64,000 nt of DNA from an uncultured Verrucomicrobiales bacterium (GCA_937901085.1 CALCHQ010000032.1:62001-126000); one strand, 5' to 3'; counted from the stretch's first letter, positions 37,277 to 46,119 are shown. Numbers and translations are program-made. Notes: generated from the sequence alone by a model not told the origin.

Positions 37277-38467
37277 ATGTACCCGGCACTTCCGCTCCTC
37301 TTTCTGCTGTTCTTCACCTCACTTGTTTCGGCGCTGGATTTATCTGAAAGCATTTTGAACGGCGAATTCTGGAAGCAGGACCCGCAAAAAACCTTTGAAG
37401 GACAGAGATATACCCGACCGGATGCCCGGCATCTCCGGCTGACCGGGGTGACATTCGGGGAGATTTCCGCCGACGAGGTCGTCGTCACCCTGGCCGAAGA
37501 CGGCAAACCTCTTTCCCTGCACGCCTCCGTGTATAACAAGGGCGACAACTTCGCCATCTCCGACAAGGAATTTCACAACATTCAGAACGAAACCGCCCAA
37601 CAACTCGAAAGCCTGTTACAAAAACGCCCCAAATACATGGGCGGCGGCAAACGCGGAGGCGCCATCAAACTGAAGGCATGGCAATGGAGCTGGGAAAATG
37701 GCACCATCCTCCTGGAAAGCAGTTCCGACGGCAGCGGCCGGCGATTCGCAGGCGAATTCATCCGCCTGCGTATGGCCGCAGATAAAAAAGAGCTCAACAG
37801 CGGTGGCTCTCGGGACAACATTCACAAGAAGGAACTGCTGCAACATGTTGTCCTGGAAGAAGACGGCACCGTCTGGATTAAGGACATCCCCATGGTGGAC
37901 CAGGGGCAGAAAGGATACTGCTCGGTGGCTACCTTTGCACGCGTCTTTGCGTTCTATGGCATGGAAAGTGTCGATCAGCACGTGCTGGCCAATCTGTGTG
38001 AAACCAACGCTGGCGGAGGTACATTTGTCGATGACACCATCGATGCCATGAACAGAATCAGCCATAAATACCACACCAAACTCATTATTATTGACGAAAA
38101 CCGAGGTCATCTTTCCTCCATTATCAAGCCCTACAACAAGCTGGCGAAACGCAAAAAGAAACCGCTGATTGACCCGTACATGGAGGATCTCCATGAAAAG
38201 CTGGACCGCGATATCCTCAGGGAAATCTATGCCAAGGACCGCACCGGCACGCAGAAGTGGATCAAGGATATCAAAGAATACATCGATGAGGGCTACCCGG
38301 TCATCTGGCGCATCCCCAAGCACATGCGCATGATTATCGGCTACAACCTCAAAAACCAGACCATCCTCTATTCCGATTCCTGGGGCGCGGAACACGCTCG
38401 CAAACTCATGCCGGCCACCGAAGCCAGAGGAATAACACGAGGACGCTATGTCCTCAAACTGCGTTGA
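37277..38467 (+). CDS. exported C39-like papain-fold protein
   Basis: The 396-residue protein has a signal peptide (MYPALPLLFLLFFTSLVSA). An N-terminal region of about 150 residues of unknown type is followed by a cysteine-peptidase-like domain: VDQGQKGYCSVATFARVF with Cys near 214, PKHMRMIIGY with His near 348, and YSDSWG with Asp near 367. This Cys/His/Asp order fits C39-like peptidases. Without an ABC transporter or bacteriocin genes nearby it is unlikely to be a leader peptidase. A periplasmic hydrolase or transpeptidase is inferred. Last gene of its operon. Confidence 0.7.
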   Translation: MYPALPLLFLLFFTSLVSALDLSESILNGEFWKQDPQKTFEGQRYTRPDARHLRLTGVTFGEISADEVVVTLAEDGKPLSLHASVYNKGDNFAISDKEFHNIQNETAQQLESLLQKRPKYMGGGKRGGAIKLKAWQWSWENGTILLESSSDGSGRRFAGEFIRLRMAADKKELNSGGSRDNIHKKELLQHVVLEEDGTVWIKDIPMVDQGQKGYCSVATFARVFAFYGMESVDQHVLANLCETNAGGGTFVDDTIDAMNRISHKYHTKLIIIDENRGHLSSIIKPYNKLAKRKKKPLIDPYMEDLHEKLDRDILREIYAKDRTGTQKWIKDIKEYIDEGYPVIWRIPKHMRMIIGYNLKNQTILYSDSWGAEHARKLMPATEARGITRGRYVLKLR

Positions 38468-38533
38468 TTGTTTCTGAACGCTCCTGCTCTGCCGGTGGCA
38501 TCGCCTTGCAAAAGCCTGGCACTTCCTATGCTC

Positions 38534-38569
38534 GGAGCCTCCCGGTGAGGCCCGGGCTGAGGCTCCTTT
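38534..38569 (+). terminator. terminator of the Hsp33-like operon
   Basis: GGAGCCTC (38534-38541) pairs with GAGGCTCC (38559-38566), with an inner CCCGG/CCGGG pairing, then TTTA. Confidence 0.6.
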
Positions 38570-38606
38570 ACGCAAACGAAAGGAAAGCCTGCGTTTTTAG
38601 TAAACA

Positions 38607-38639
38607 AAAAGCCCTTGGTGGACAGCACCAAGGGCTTTT
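38607..38639. terminator. bidirectional terminator
   Basis: AAAAGCCCTTGGTG pairs with CACCAAGGGCTTTT over a 5-nt loop. It serves the minus-strand PEP-CTERM gene ending at 38669 and backs up the upstream terminator. Confidence 0.85.
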
Positions 38640-38668
38640 GAAGGTTCTAATATTAAGCAGAAGCCGAA

Positions 38669-39400
38669 TTAACCGCGACGACGACGGGCACAGAGACCGG
38701 CCAGGGCCAGCAGGCCCAGCGTAGCTGTGGCGGGCTCAGGAACCTTCTGCGTAACACCTACAGTAACATTTTCTCCCCATCTTACACCGCTCCACCCTGA
38801 CGCTGCTATGTCCTTGGCGTCCCATGTAGTATTTTTATAGTTCAGAACGCTCGTTACATTGTTCGTAGTTACAACCTTAATGCTAGACGTACTGGTTGTG
38901 TAGTCATAGGATAAGGTAATAGCAGCATCTTTCAAATCAACTGAATTATTTGGCAACGCGTCCGTCCCAGTCGAAACAGTTGGCGTGAATTGCATCCATG
39001 CGTTCGCAGGGCTATCAAATGTTTTGGTGTATGTGGAAGTCTGGGGATCTGCGACAATGGTGCCACTATTCCAGTACTCAGCTGTTCCGCTGCCTATTGA
39101 CGCTCCATCCACAGCCATACCAATTATAGCCCCAGACAAACCACTACTGGATGTCTCTAAACGTAAGTAATCGAGGGAGGATTCAGTGCCAAACGGAGTA
39201 CCCAACCCAATAATGCCTGCATAGTTTGCACCACTCCAGCCGTGTTCCGCAAGAGTAAAGGTAATGGTGAAAGAGTCACCTGCCTCATAACCCAGCGCAT
39301 CAAGCTTCGTTCCAATAGCAGTAACTAAGTCCGATGTTGTTAAATTAGCACCCATACTTACTCCACAAAGAGCTATAAGTGCAATAATTGTCTTTTTCAT
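38669..39400 (-). CDS. PEP-CTERM exported protein
   Basis: The 243-residue protein has a signal peptide (MKKTIIALIALCGVSMGA) and the tail VPEPATATLGLLALAGLCAR followed by RRRG, the PEP-CTERM sorting signal recognised by exosortase. The middle is Thr/Ser/Asn-rich and strand-forming with no motif I recognise; a concanavalin-like or adhesive surface role is a guess. The start at 39400 is set by the signal peptide. Only a CATAAT -10-like box (39413-39418) is visible upstream, with no -35 box. It is divergent from the second PEP-CTERM gene across a region with three dyads. Exosortase is not in the window. Confidence 0.8.
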   Translation of the reverse strand: MKKTIIALIALCGVSMGANLTTSDLVTAIGTKLDALGYEAGDSFTITFTLAEHGWSGANYAGIIGLGTPFGTESSLDYLRLETSSSGLSGAIIGMAVDGASIGSGTAEYWNSGTIVADPQTSTYTKTFDSPANAWMQFTPTVSTGTDALPNNSVDLKDAAITLSYDYTTSTSSIKVVTTNNVTSVLNYKNTTWDAKDIAASGWSGVRWGENVTVGVTQKVPEPATATLGLLALAGLCARRRRG

Positions 39401-39493
39401 AGTAGATTGAGTATTATGGTTAAGATTGAGTAACGTAGAGGTGGCTTCCTTGCGCAATGGAAAAGCTCGCTCCTACGCCACGGAGTTGTGTAT

Positions 39494-39512
39494 ATCGCAT
39501 TCCCTATGCGAT
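39494..39512 (-). repeat. dyad copy 1
   Basis: ATCGCATTCCCTATGCGAT: 7-nt arms around a 5-nt centre, the exact reverse complement of copy 3. Confidence 0.8.
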
Positions 39513-39670
39513 GTCCAGAAAAAAATCAAATTTTGTTGATTTTTATATGTTACCGCTTGTCGCTGAGTTTGTTTTCGGTGATGGAATGAGCCGGTTTTGT
39601 TGAATGTGATCAGATTTAATCCGGGCGGAAATCATTGGAAAATAAAGCATTACGGTACAAAAACAGTCTT

Positions 39671-39687
39671 TCGCATAGGGAATACGA
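39671..39687 (+). repeat. dyad copy 2
   Basis: TCGCATAGGGAATACGA: as copy 3 with one changed base in the right arm. Confidence 0.75.
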
Positions 39688-39690
39688 GTC

Positions 39691-39709
39691 ATCGCATAGG
39701 GAATGCGAT
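39691..39709 (+). repeat. dyad copy 3
   Basis: ATCGCATAGGGAATGCGAT: perfect 7-nt arms. It begins 20 nt after the start of copy 2, about two helical turns. Confidence 0.8.
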
Positions 39710-39819
39710 AAGTTAGCGTCGAAGTCGAGGGGAGTAGTGTCTCTACGTCTCGCGTTGCGGGCACAAAATTCCCCGGCACCTTCCGATATACATCCTGAAA
39801 TCTTCCACATCTATTCACC

Positions 39820-41403
39820 ATGAGAAAGACCATACTACTTATCACCTTAGGTCTGGTGGGGCTCTCCTCCCAAAGCCAGGCTCTGACAACTACGAAAGAA
39901 TATTCTTACGTGACACTGGATCTCACCAAGGATAGCAACGGCACTTTGACCAATGGAAACAAATACTCCTACAATGCCACCACGAGCATTTTGAGTCAAT
40001 ATGATGTAAGCCAGGGCGTCCTCCTCACATTCAGCAGCAAGACATGGGCAGAACACGACCTGATTGTCTTTACCTCTGCAAAGGGCAGTGGAAATCCCCC
40101 CGTCAATGGCGACAGTACTGGTCTCCTGGGTGCTGCCAATGGCGCTTTGAAAGGCGTATGGGGTGGCCACACCAACTATTGCTGGAATAGCGGCAGCAAC
40201 ACTGCCATCGCCGCAACCAAGATTACCGATACCATTAAGGTGGAGATGACCAAGAGCGCAGGTGTGAGTGTCTACAATGCATCCGGCACCCGGCTGGTGA
40301 ACTATAGCGGTCTGCAAGCCGGCACTGCTGACAGAACCACGACTTATTTCAACCAAACATACGTCTCCTCCATAGGATTAGTTGATGATATCAAGTCGTA
40401 CACCTACTCCAACGCAGACGGCAGCTGGGGCCAGACATACGATGGAGACAAGGTCATCGACGCAACCAACGGAGAAAAGAAGTTCGCTTTCAACAGCGAC
40501 ATTCCTGCTGACCTGGATATCGTTGCCGGCGGTGACGGTTATGTCTTCTTCGAAGAATGGCTTCATGGCGATTTCAACTTCGCAAATAACTTCTATATCG
40601 GTTCCCGGACGAACGGTGCAGAAGCCATTCATTTCGGCAGCGATGACGGCAACTACACAACAACCCTGACTGGTAATATCTACCTCGTTGACGATGCTGT
40701 GATTAAAGCCCGCGGCGAAGACACCGTCTCCATCCAGGGTAAGGTGACCGACAAGAATGTACCCAACAGCACCAAGACTGACGGCGGATACAAGCTCACC
40801 GTGGCCGGCGAGGGTTACGAGTTTACCGGCGATGTCGATGTCACCACGCTGGAATTTGGTGCAACGCAGGGGATTCACACATACACCCGTAACACCGAAG
40901 CTACATTCACCAAGGGGTTCAAGGCAGACAACCTGATTCTGAACACAAACAACCACATTACCTCTCTTGCCACCATTGATGGTCTGACCACTCTGACCGT
41001 CAAGGGAGCCGACGCTACGCTCGATGCCGCCCTCGACCTCAGCACCGCCACCACTCTGACGATGGACGCTGCGCTCGCCCTGGGCGACAACGCTCTGACG
41101 CTCGGTTCGATGACCCTGGCCGGCACCCTGTTCACAACCATGGATACCACGCTGGAGACCTCTGAGACTCTTACGCTCTTCACCGGGGTGAACAGCCTGA
41201 CCCTCGGCACGACAAGCTACGCAGGCGCTGTTGATGCCTCGACCGTGTTCACCAACCTGGCCGCCGGCAACTACAGCCTGGTATATGCCGACAGTGTTGT
41301 GGCGCTGAAAAAGGGCGTGACCGACGTAGTACCTGAGCCCACCACCGCCACGCTGAGCCTGCTGGCTCTCTGTGGCCTTGCGATGCGCCGCCGTCGCAAG
41401 TAA
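39820..41403 (+). CDS. PEP-CTERM exported protein with beta-repeat region
   Basis: A 527-residue protein with signal peptide MRKTILLITLGLVGLSSQSQ and tail VVPEPTTATLSLLALCGLAM followed by RRRRK, a full PEP-CTERM signal. The central and C-terminal parts are Thr/Ala/Asp-rich with regular hydrophobic spacing (ATLDAALDLSTATTLTMDA, LALGDNALTLGSMTLAGTLF), as in beta-helical or autotransporter-like surface proteins. A role at the cell surface or in the matrix is inferred. It is single, ends at a terminator, and is divergent from the other PEP-CTERM gene. Confidence 0.8.
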   Translation: MRKTILLITLGLVGLSSQSQALTTTKEYSYVTLDLTKDSNGTLTNGNKYSYNATTSILSQYDVSQGVLLTFSSKTWAEHDLIVFTSAKGSGNPPVNGDSTGLLGAANGALKGVWGGHTNYCWNSGSNTAIAATKITDTIKVEMTKSAGVSVYNASGTRLVNYSGLQAGTADRTTTYFNQTYVSSIGLVDDIKSYTYSNADGSWGQTYDGDKVIDATNGEKKFAFNSDIPADLDIVAGGDGYVFFEEWLHGDFNFANNFYIGSRTNGAEAIHFGSDDGNYTTTLTGNIYLVDDAVIKARGEDTVSIQGKVTDKNVPNSTKTDGGYKLTVAGEGYEFTGDVDVTTLEFGATQGIHTYTRNTEATFTKGFKADNLILNTNNHITSLATIDGLTTLTVKGADATLDAALDLSTATTLTMDAALALGDNALTLGSMTLAGTLFTTMDTTLETSETLTLFTGVNSLTLGTTSYAGAVDASTVFTNLAAGNYSLVYADSVVALKKGVTDVVPEPTTATLSLLALCGLAMRRRRK

Positions 41404-41430
41404 AGCACAGGATTACCCCAACTTGAAAGC

Positions 41431-41465
41431 AGCCCCTGGAGGTAGACAACCTCCAGGGCTTTTTC
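41431..41465 (+). terminator. Rho-independent terminator
   Basis: AGCCCCTGGAGG (41431-41442) pairs with CCTCCAGGGCT (41450-41460), one bulged C, then TTTTT. Confidence 0.85.
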
Positions 41466-41520
41466 TGTTTGAGCCACGGGCGAACAGAACCGATTTTTCC
41501 CTTCGCCTTTTCGTTTCCGC

Positions 41521-41549
41521 TTGATTTCATGACCAATACAAAGTAGAAT
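41521..41549 (+). promoter_or_regulatory. promoter of the pyruvate dehydrogenase operon
   Basis: TTGATT, 17 nt, TAGAAT, then 6 nt to GTG 41556. The predicted first base of the mRNA is the G of the start codon. Confidence 0.65.
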
Positions 41550-41555
41550 GGACGC

Positions 41556-42536
41556 GTGAACGGAACCGATTTGCAGATAGAGGCCCGCCGCGCCTACCGT
41601 GCCATGGTCATGGCGCGGGCCTTCGATACGAAAATCTCCGCTCTGTACAAAGCCGGCAAGATTTTCGGCGGTGTGTTCCTGGGGCGCGGGCATGAGGCTG
41701 TTGCTGCCTGCCAGGCGGTGTTCCTGACCCGCGGGCAAGACGTCTACAACCCCTTTATCCGCGAGCAGGCCGGCCGCTGCGCCTGGGGCGACAGCGTGCT
41801 GGACAGCGCCCAGTCCTACCTGGGCAGCGCCAGCGGACGCATGCGCGGGCGAGACAGCAATGTCCACTGGGGCTACCCGGAACACGGCAACCCGGTTCCT
41901 ATCTCGCACCTGGGCGCCATGGTTTCGGTGGTGGCCGGCATGATGCTGGCCAAGCGCTTCAAGGGAGATACGGGCCGCGTGGGCGTGGCCTGCATCGGGG
42001 ACGGCACCACCTCGGTGGGTGCCACGCACGAGGGCATCAACCTCATTGCCGTGGAAAAGCTGCCCGTGGTCATTGTGGTGACCAACAACCAGTTTGCCTA
42101 CTCCACCCCGAATAGTCAGGAATTTGCCGCCGACCTGATGGACCGCGGCCGGGGCTACGGCCTGCGCTGCCACGAATGCGACGGGACAGATTTCATGGCC
42201 ACGCTGCACACCATGCAACGTGCCATTGCCGCCGCACGCGCGGGTGAAGGCCCGCAATGGGTGGTAGCCAACACTTTACGTATGTGCGGCCACGGCGAAC
42301 ACGATGATGCCGCCTATATTCCGCAGGAACTCAAGGATGCCTATGCCGGCCGCGACCCGCTGGCGGTGGCCCGCAGGCAGATGCTCGAAGCCCGGTGGCT
42401 GACGGAGGAAGAAGCCACCACCTGGAATGAGGAATGCCGCGATGAAGTGCAGCGTCTGGTGGCCCAGGCGCAGCGCGAAGCCGCCCCCGACCCCGCCGCA
42501 GAGGACTGGTGCGCCACTTCCTGGAACCCTGAATAA
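41556..42536 (+). CDS. pdhA: pyruvate dehydrogenase E1 alpha subunit
   Basis: A 326-residue protein that binds thiamin diphosphate and, with E1 beta, decarboxylates pyruvate. The ThDP motif runs from GDGTTSVGATHEG (near 148) to VVTNNQFAYST (near 180), the expected GDG-to-NN distance. MARAFDTKISALYKAGKIFG and GRDSNVHWG are family blocks. The start must be GTG 41556, because the ATG at 41549 meets a stop after two more codons. A branched-chain or acetoin E1 is possible, but the lpd/E2 set here fits pyruvate best. First gene of E1a-E1b-E2-lpxI. Confidence 0.88.
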   Translation: MNGTDLQIEARRAYRAMVMARAFDTKISALYKAGKIFGGVFLGRGHEAVAACQAVFLTRGQDVYNPFIREQAGRCAWGDSVLDSAQSYLGSASGRMRGRDSNVHWGYPEHGNPVPISHLGAMVSVVAGMMLAKRFKGDTGRVGVACIGDGTTSVGATHEGINLIAVEKLPVVIVVTNNQFAYSTPNSQEFAADLMDRGRGYGLRCHECDGTDFMATLHTMQRAIAAARAGEGPQWVVANTLRMCGHGEHDDAAYIPQELKDAYAGRDPLAVARRQMLEARWLTEEEATTWNEECRDEVQRLVAQAQREAAPDPAAEDWCATSWNPE

Positions 42537-42554
42537 CTGATAAGCCCCACGACC

Positions 42555-43529
42555 ATGAGTGTAACCTACATCGATGCCATTCACCAGGCGCTGGATGAAC
42601 TGCTGGCCGAAGACCCGGATGTTTTCCTGCTGGGTGAGGATATTGCCGGCCAGTTCGGCGGGGCATTCAAGGCCACCAAGGGACTGGATGCCAAATACCC
42701 CGGCCGCGTACTCAACGCCCCGATTGCCGAGGATGCCATTGCCGGCGTGGGTATCGGCGCGGCACTCGGCGGCATGAAGCCGATTCTGGAAATGCAGTTT
42801 GCCGATTTCGGCACGCTGGCGCTCAACCAGGCAGGCAACAACGCCGGGGCCCATTTCTACCGCACCGGCATCCCCATCAACATCACGCTCCGCATGCCCT
42901 GCGGCGGCACACCCGGCGGCGGCCCCTACCACAGCCAGAGTCTGGAGGCTCTGTTTGCCCATTATCCGGGACTGCATGTCTTTACCCCCGCCACGGTAGC
43001 CGACGCCTACTACATGCTTAAGCAGGCGGTGCAGATTCCTGACCCGGTCATCTTCCTGGAACACAAGTTCCTGTACCGCTGGCTGAAAGCCGAGACCTGG
43101 ACAGACCCGGATCCGCTCCCCATCGGCCAGGCACGCATTGCCCGCCCCGGTCAGCATGCCACGGTTGTGGCCTTCTCGGCCATGGTGCCGGAGGCGCTCC
43201 GCGCCGCCGATGAACTTGCCGCCACCAGCGGTTATGAACTGGAAGTGGTGGATTTGAGAAGCGTCAAACCGCTTGATACCGCCACGATTCTGGATTCCGT
43301 GGCCCGCACCGCCCGCCTGCTGGTGGTCAGCGAGGATTTCCCCTGGGGTGGCGTGGCAGCCGAGGTGGTTTCGCAGGTTTCCACCCACGGCTTCCACCTG
43401 CTGGATGCCCCCCCGCTGCGCCTCAGCTCGCACGACACCCCCATTCCCGCCCACCCCGATTTGTGGAAAGCCCACCGCCCCAGCGCTGCCAGTATCGCAG
43501 AAGCCGCGCGCTACCTCATCACCCTGTAA
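42555..43529 (+). CDS. pdhB: pyruvate dehydrogenase E1 beta subunit
   Basis: A 324-residue partner of E1 alpha, 18 nt downstream. It contains GEDIAGQFGGAFKATKGL near 32, NAPIAEDAIAGVGIGAALGG near 57 (the catalytic Glu region), the potassium-binding GGGPYHSQSLEA near 121, and the C-terminal transketolase domain with EVVDLRSVKPLD and VVSEDFPWGG. The length and lack of insertions are normal for alpha2-beta2 type E1. Confidence 0.9.
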   Translation: MSVTYIDAIHQALDELLAEDPDVFLLGEDIAGQFGGAFKATKGLDAKYPGRVLNAPIAEDAIAGVGIGAALGGMKPILEMQFADFGTLALNQAGNNAGAHFYRTGIPINITLRMPCGGTPGGGPYHSQSLEALFAHYPGLHVFTPATVADAYYMLKQAVQIPDPVIFLEHKFLYRWLKAETWTDPDPLPIGQARIARPGQHATVVAFSAMVPEALRAADELAATSGYELEVVDLRSVKPLDTATILDSVARTARLLVVSEDFPWGGVAAEVVSQVSTHGFHLLDAPPLRLSSHDTPIPAHPDLWKAHRPSAASIAEAARYLITL

Positions 43530-43551
43530 CCCCCCTACCCAGAGACATACC

Positions 43552-44802
43552 ATGCCCCAAGTCCCCATTCTCATGCCCCAGCTGGGCGAATCCATTGCCG
43601 AAGCCACCATCATGCAGGTGCTGGTCAAGCCCGGCGATACTGTACAGGCCGACCAGGAGGTCTTTGAGGTGGAAACCAACAAGGCGGTCATGGGTGTCAC
43701 CACGGTTTGCGGCGGCACCATTGTCTCGGTGGATGTGAGCGCGGGCGAAACCGTGCCGGTGGGTGCCATCATGGGCATCATTGAAGCCACGGAGGAAGAA
43801 ATCGAACGCTCCGGAGCCACCCCGCTGGCAGAGGGTGCAGCCCCGGCCGCCTCCCCGGCCAGCAGCCCGGCCGCCGCGCAGGACGGTGCCCACTTCCGCA
43901 CCGAAGGTGAATTCCGCGAGGGGGTGCGCGCCGGCGGCGTACGCCGGCCTCTGGGCGAAGGCGGGCGCGGACTGCCCGTTCCCATGGCCCGCCGCGGCTC
44001 CCGCTTCCTTTCCCCCCGTGTGCGTGCCCGCATGGACGAAATCGGCATCACCGAGGCAGACATGGCCTATGTCATCGGCACCGGGCCGAATGGCCGCATC
44101 ACCATTGATGATTTTGAGAATTTCATCAACTATGTGGATGGCTGGCCCTCTCACCCGGCCTCGCCGATGCGGCGCAGCGTGGCCAGCAGCATGCAGCGCA
44201 CCTGGCGCCGCCCCATTGCCAGCTGCGGCCGCCCCATCTTCATGGCTCCCATTATTCTGCACCGCAAGAAGCACCCCCGCAAACCGGGTGTGACCCTCTA
44301 CTTCCTGCGGGCGCTGGCGCTGGCGCTGGCCGAAGCCCCCGAATGCGCCGGTTACATGGTAGGGGGCCGCATCCTGACCCCGCGCCGCATCGACCTGGGC
44401 ATTGCGGTTCAGGTGGCCGATGGTGTCATGGTGCCGGTGCTTCGCAATGTGAACGAACGCACGATGGATGAGCTGATTGATGAATACAACAAGGTGGTGA
44501 CACAGGCACGCGACCGCAAGCTCGACCCCGCTTACCAGGGTGGCGGCATTGCCACCGTCTCCAACTTCGGCGGTTTCGGGCTGACCCATGCCACCCCCAT
44601 GCCTCTGCCCAGCGAAAGCCTGATTCTGGGTGTGGGCTCCGTGCAGAAAGTACCGGTATGGAGCGATGAGGTGGAATGCTTCCTGCCGGTGGAGCAGGCG
44701 CAGATTGTGGCTTCGTTTGACCACCGCGTGGTGGACGGCGGCGATGTAGGCCGCCTGATGCTGCGTATTGCCCATTATCTGGAGCATCCTGAATTCCTGT
44801 AA
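43552..44802 (+). CDS. pdhC: dihydrolipoyl acetyltransferase (E2)
   Basis: The 416-residue core of the PDH complex. A single lipoyl domain (1-80) carries the lipoylated K44 in ETNKAVM. An Ala/Pro linker follows, then the peripheral-subunit-binding domain (FLSPRVRARMDEIGITEADM, near 153-195), then the acetyltransferase domain ending with the active-site SFDHRVVDGGD (H391, D395). The frame is open far upstream inside pdhB, but ATG 43552 gives the exact lipoyl-domain start (MPQVPILMPQLGES). Its E3 partner is probably lpdA at 15.5 kb. Confidence 0.92.
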   Translation: MPQVPILMPQLGESIAEATIMQVLVKPGDTVQADQEVFEVETNKAVMGVTTVCGGTIVSVDVSAGETVPVGAIMGIIEATEEEIERSGATPLAEGAAPAASPASSPAAAQDGAHFRTEGEFREGVRAGGVRRPLGEGGRGLPVPMARRGSRFLSPRVRARMDEIGITEADMAYVIGTGPNGRITIDDFENFINYVDGWPSHPASPMRRSVASSMQRTWRRPIASCGRPIFMAPIILHRKKHPRKPGVTLYFLRALALALAEAPECAGYMVGGRILTPRRIDLGIAVQVADGVMVPVLRNVNERTMDELIDEYNKVVTQARDRKLDPAYQGGGIATVSNFGGFGLTHATPMPLPSESLILGVGSVQKVPVWSDEVECFLPVEQAQIVASFDHRVVDGGDVGRLMLRIAHYLEHPEFL

Positions 44803-44805
44803 TCC

Positions 44806-45972
44806 ATGAGCAGCACCCCGCAGAATATGGTACTGGGCATCATCGCCGGCGCAGGAGAATTCCCCCGCATGGTGATTGAGGGCGCGCACCGCGCCGGGGT
44901 GCGGGTGGTGGTTGCCGGCATGCGCGGCGCAGCAGGCCGGGATATTCCCTCCCTGTGCGATGCCTACAAGAGTTTCCGCGTGGGGGCGATTGAAGCCCCG
45001 GCTGCTTTCTTCCGGGAGCAGGGGGTCACCCACATCATGCTCACCGGGCAGATCAAGCCCGCCTGCATCTACACCATGTGGCCCGATGCCACGGCTCGCC
45101 GCCTGCTGGGCCAGCTCGACCGCCGCAATGCCCACACGATTTTCACCGCAGCCTGCGACTTCGTTCATTCCCGCGGCATGGAGGTACTGCCCTCCATCAC
45201 CTTCATGGAAGACCACCTGCCCGCCTCCGGGCACCTGGCCGGGCCTGTGCCGACACAGGAGCAGCTGGAGGAAGCCCGCTTCGGCCTGGCGCAGGCGCGC
45301 GAAATCGCCCGCCTGGATATCGGGCAGAGCATCATCGTCCACGGCAAAACCGTGGTCTGTGTGGAAGCCTACAAGGGCACGAATGAATGCCTGCATGCCG
45401 GTGGACACCGGCCCTACGGTGTTACGCTCTGCAAAGTCACCAAACCGGGGCATGATATGCGCTTCGATGTGCCCTGCATCGGCACTGGCACGATTCACAA
45501 CGCCATCAAGGCCCATGTCGACCACATTGTCTTTGAAGCGCACCGCACCATCCTTTTCCAGCGTGAGGAAGTCATCCGCCTGTGCAACGAACACGGCATC
45601 ACCCTGCACGCCATGGACGTTCCCCTGCCGGAGCAGGAAGGAAAAGACCCCGGCCATATCGAGACTGATGCCGCGCACGCTGCCACCATGGCCGCTGAAA
45701 TCGAGGCGCTCGGCATCGGCTGCTGCGCTGTGGTGTGCGACGGGGTGGTGATTGCCGTGGATGATGCAGACGGCCCTCTCAAATGTATACGCCGCGCGGC
45801 CGCCTACATGAAACGCCTGCGCTTTGCACGCCTCATCAACTGGCTGTGCCGCATTCTGCTGGGGCGTCCCGGTGCGCCGCCTGCCCCCATGGTGCTGGCC
45901 AGCACCCGCCCCCTCACGGATGACGAGACCCGCGCCGCCAGGCGCGCCGGCATCCACTATGTCCGCGCGTAA
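44806..45972 (+). CDS. lpxI: LpxI-type UDP-2,3-diacylglucosamine diphosphatase with C-terminal extension
   Basis: A 388-residue protein whose first ~280 residues are LpxI: LGIIAGAGEFPRMVIEGAHR, HIMLTGQIKP, MPSIT-like LPSITFMEDHL, DIGQSIIVHGKTVVCVEAYKGT, and KVTKPGHDMRFDVPCIGTGTI. LpxI hydrolyses UDP-diacylglucosamine to lipid X in lipid A synthesis in bacteria lacking LpxH. The last ~100 residues (ARLINWLCRILLGRPG and after) exceed the usual family length and are not recognised. It begins 3 nt after pdhC, so it is probably cotranscribed with the PDH genes, an unusual partner. Confidence 0.88.
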   Translation: MSSTPQNMVLGIIAGAGEFPRMVIEGAHRAGVRVVVAGMRGAAGRDIPSLCDAYKSFRVGAIEAPAAFFREQGVTHIMLTGQIKPACIYTMWPDATARRLLGQLDRRNAHTIFTAACDFVHSRGMEVLPSITFMEDHLPASGHLAGPVPTQEQLEEARFGLAQAREIARLDIGQSIIVHGKTVVCVEAYKGTNECLHAGGHRPYGVTLCKVTKPGHDMRFDVPCIGTGTIHNAIKAHVDHIVFEAHRTILFQREEVIRLCNEHGITLHAMDVPLPEQEGKDPGHIETDAAHAATMAAEIEALGIGCCAVVCDGVVIAVDDADGPLKCIRRAAAYMKRLRFARLINWLCRILLGRPGAPPAPMVLASTRPLTDDETRAARRAGIHYVRA

Positions 45973-45977
45973 GCCCG

Positions 45978-46043
45978 GATATCGTCTTGCCGGAACGGCA
46001 AGATATCGTCCAGCCCCGCAGGGGCTGGATATCGTTTCCTATG
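45978..46043 (+). repeat. left hairpin array of S23 cassette B
   Basis: Three GATATCGT boxes (45979, 46002, 46028) alternate with two perfect hairpins: CTTGCCGGAACGGCAAG (45986-46002) and CCAGCCCCGCAGGGGCTGG (46010-46028). Bases 46002-46043 are the inverted copy of 46502-46543, 41 of 42 identical. Confidence 0.85.
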
Positions 46044-46119
46044 GATTCTGCATTGAAGAAAAGTGGAGATAGGGAAACTTATTGCGGAGGAAATGAGAAA
46101 CTGCTATCATCCCAATACT

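Larger units (their letters stand above)
39401..39819. other. 419-nt AT-rich divergent control region
   Basis: It separates the two PEP-CTERM genes. It holds three copies of a 17-19 nt dyad and a T-rich core (39520-39660) without usable coding frames. No promoter with both boxes is visible for either gene, unlike nearly all other units here. Confidence 0.55.

Noticed and set aside
39543..39845. Small open frames in the region between the PEP-CTERM genes, giving peptides with repeated RIPYAMTRIPYA or SHREYESSHREC
   Set aside because: The peptide repeats are only the translated DNA dyads. There is no promoter or family match, and the frames lie in an AT-rich control region.
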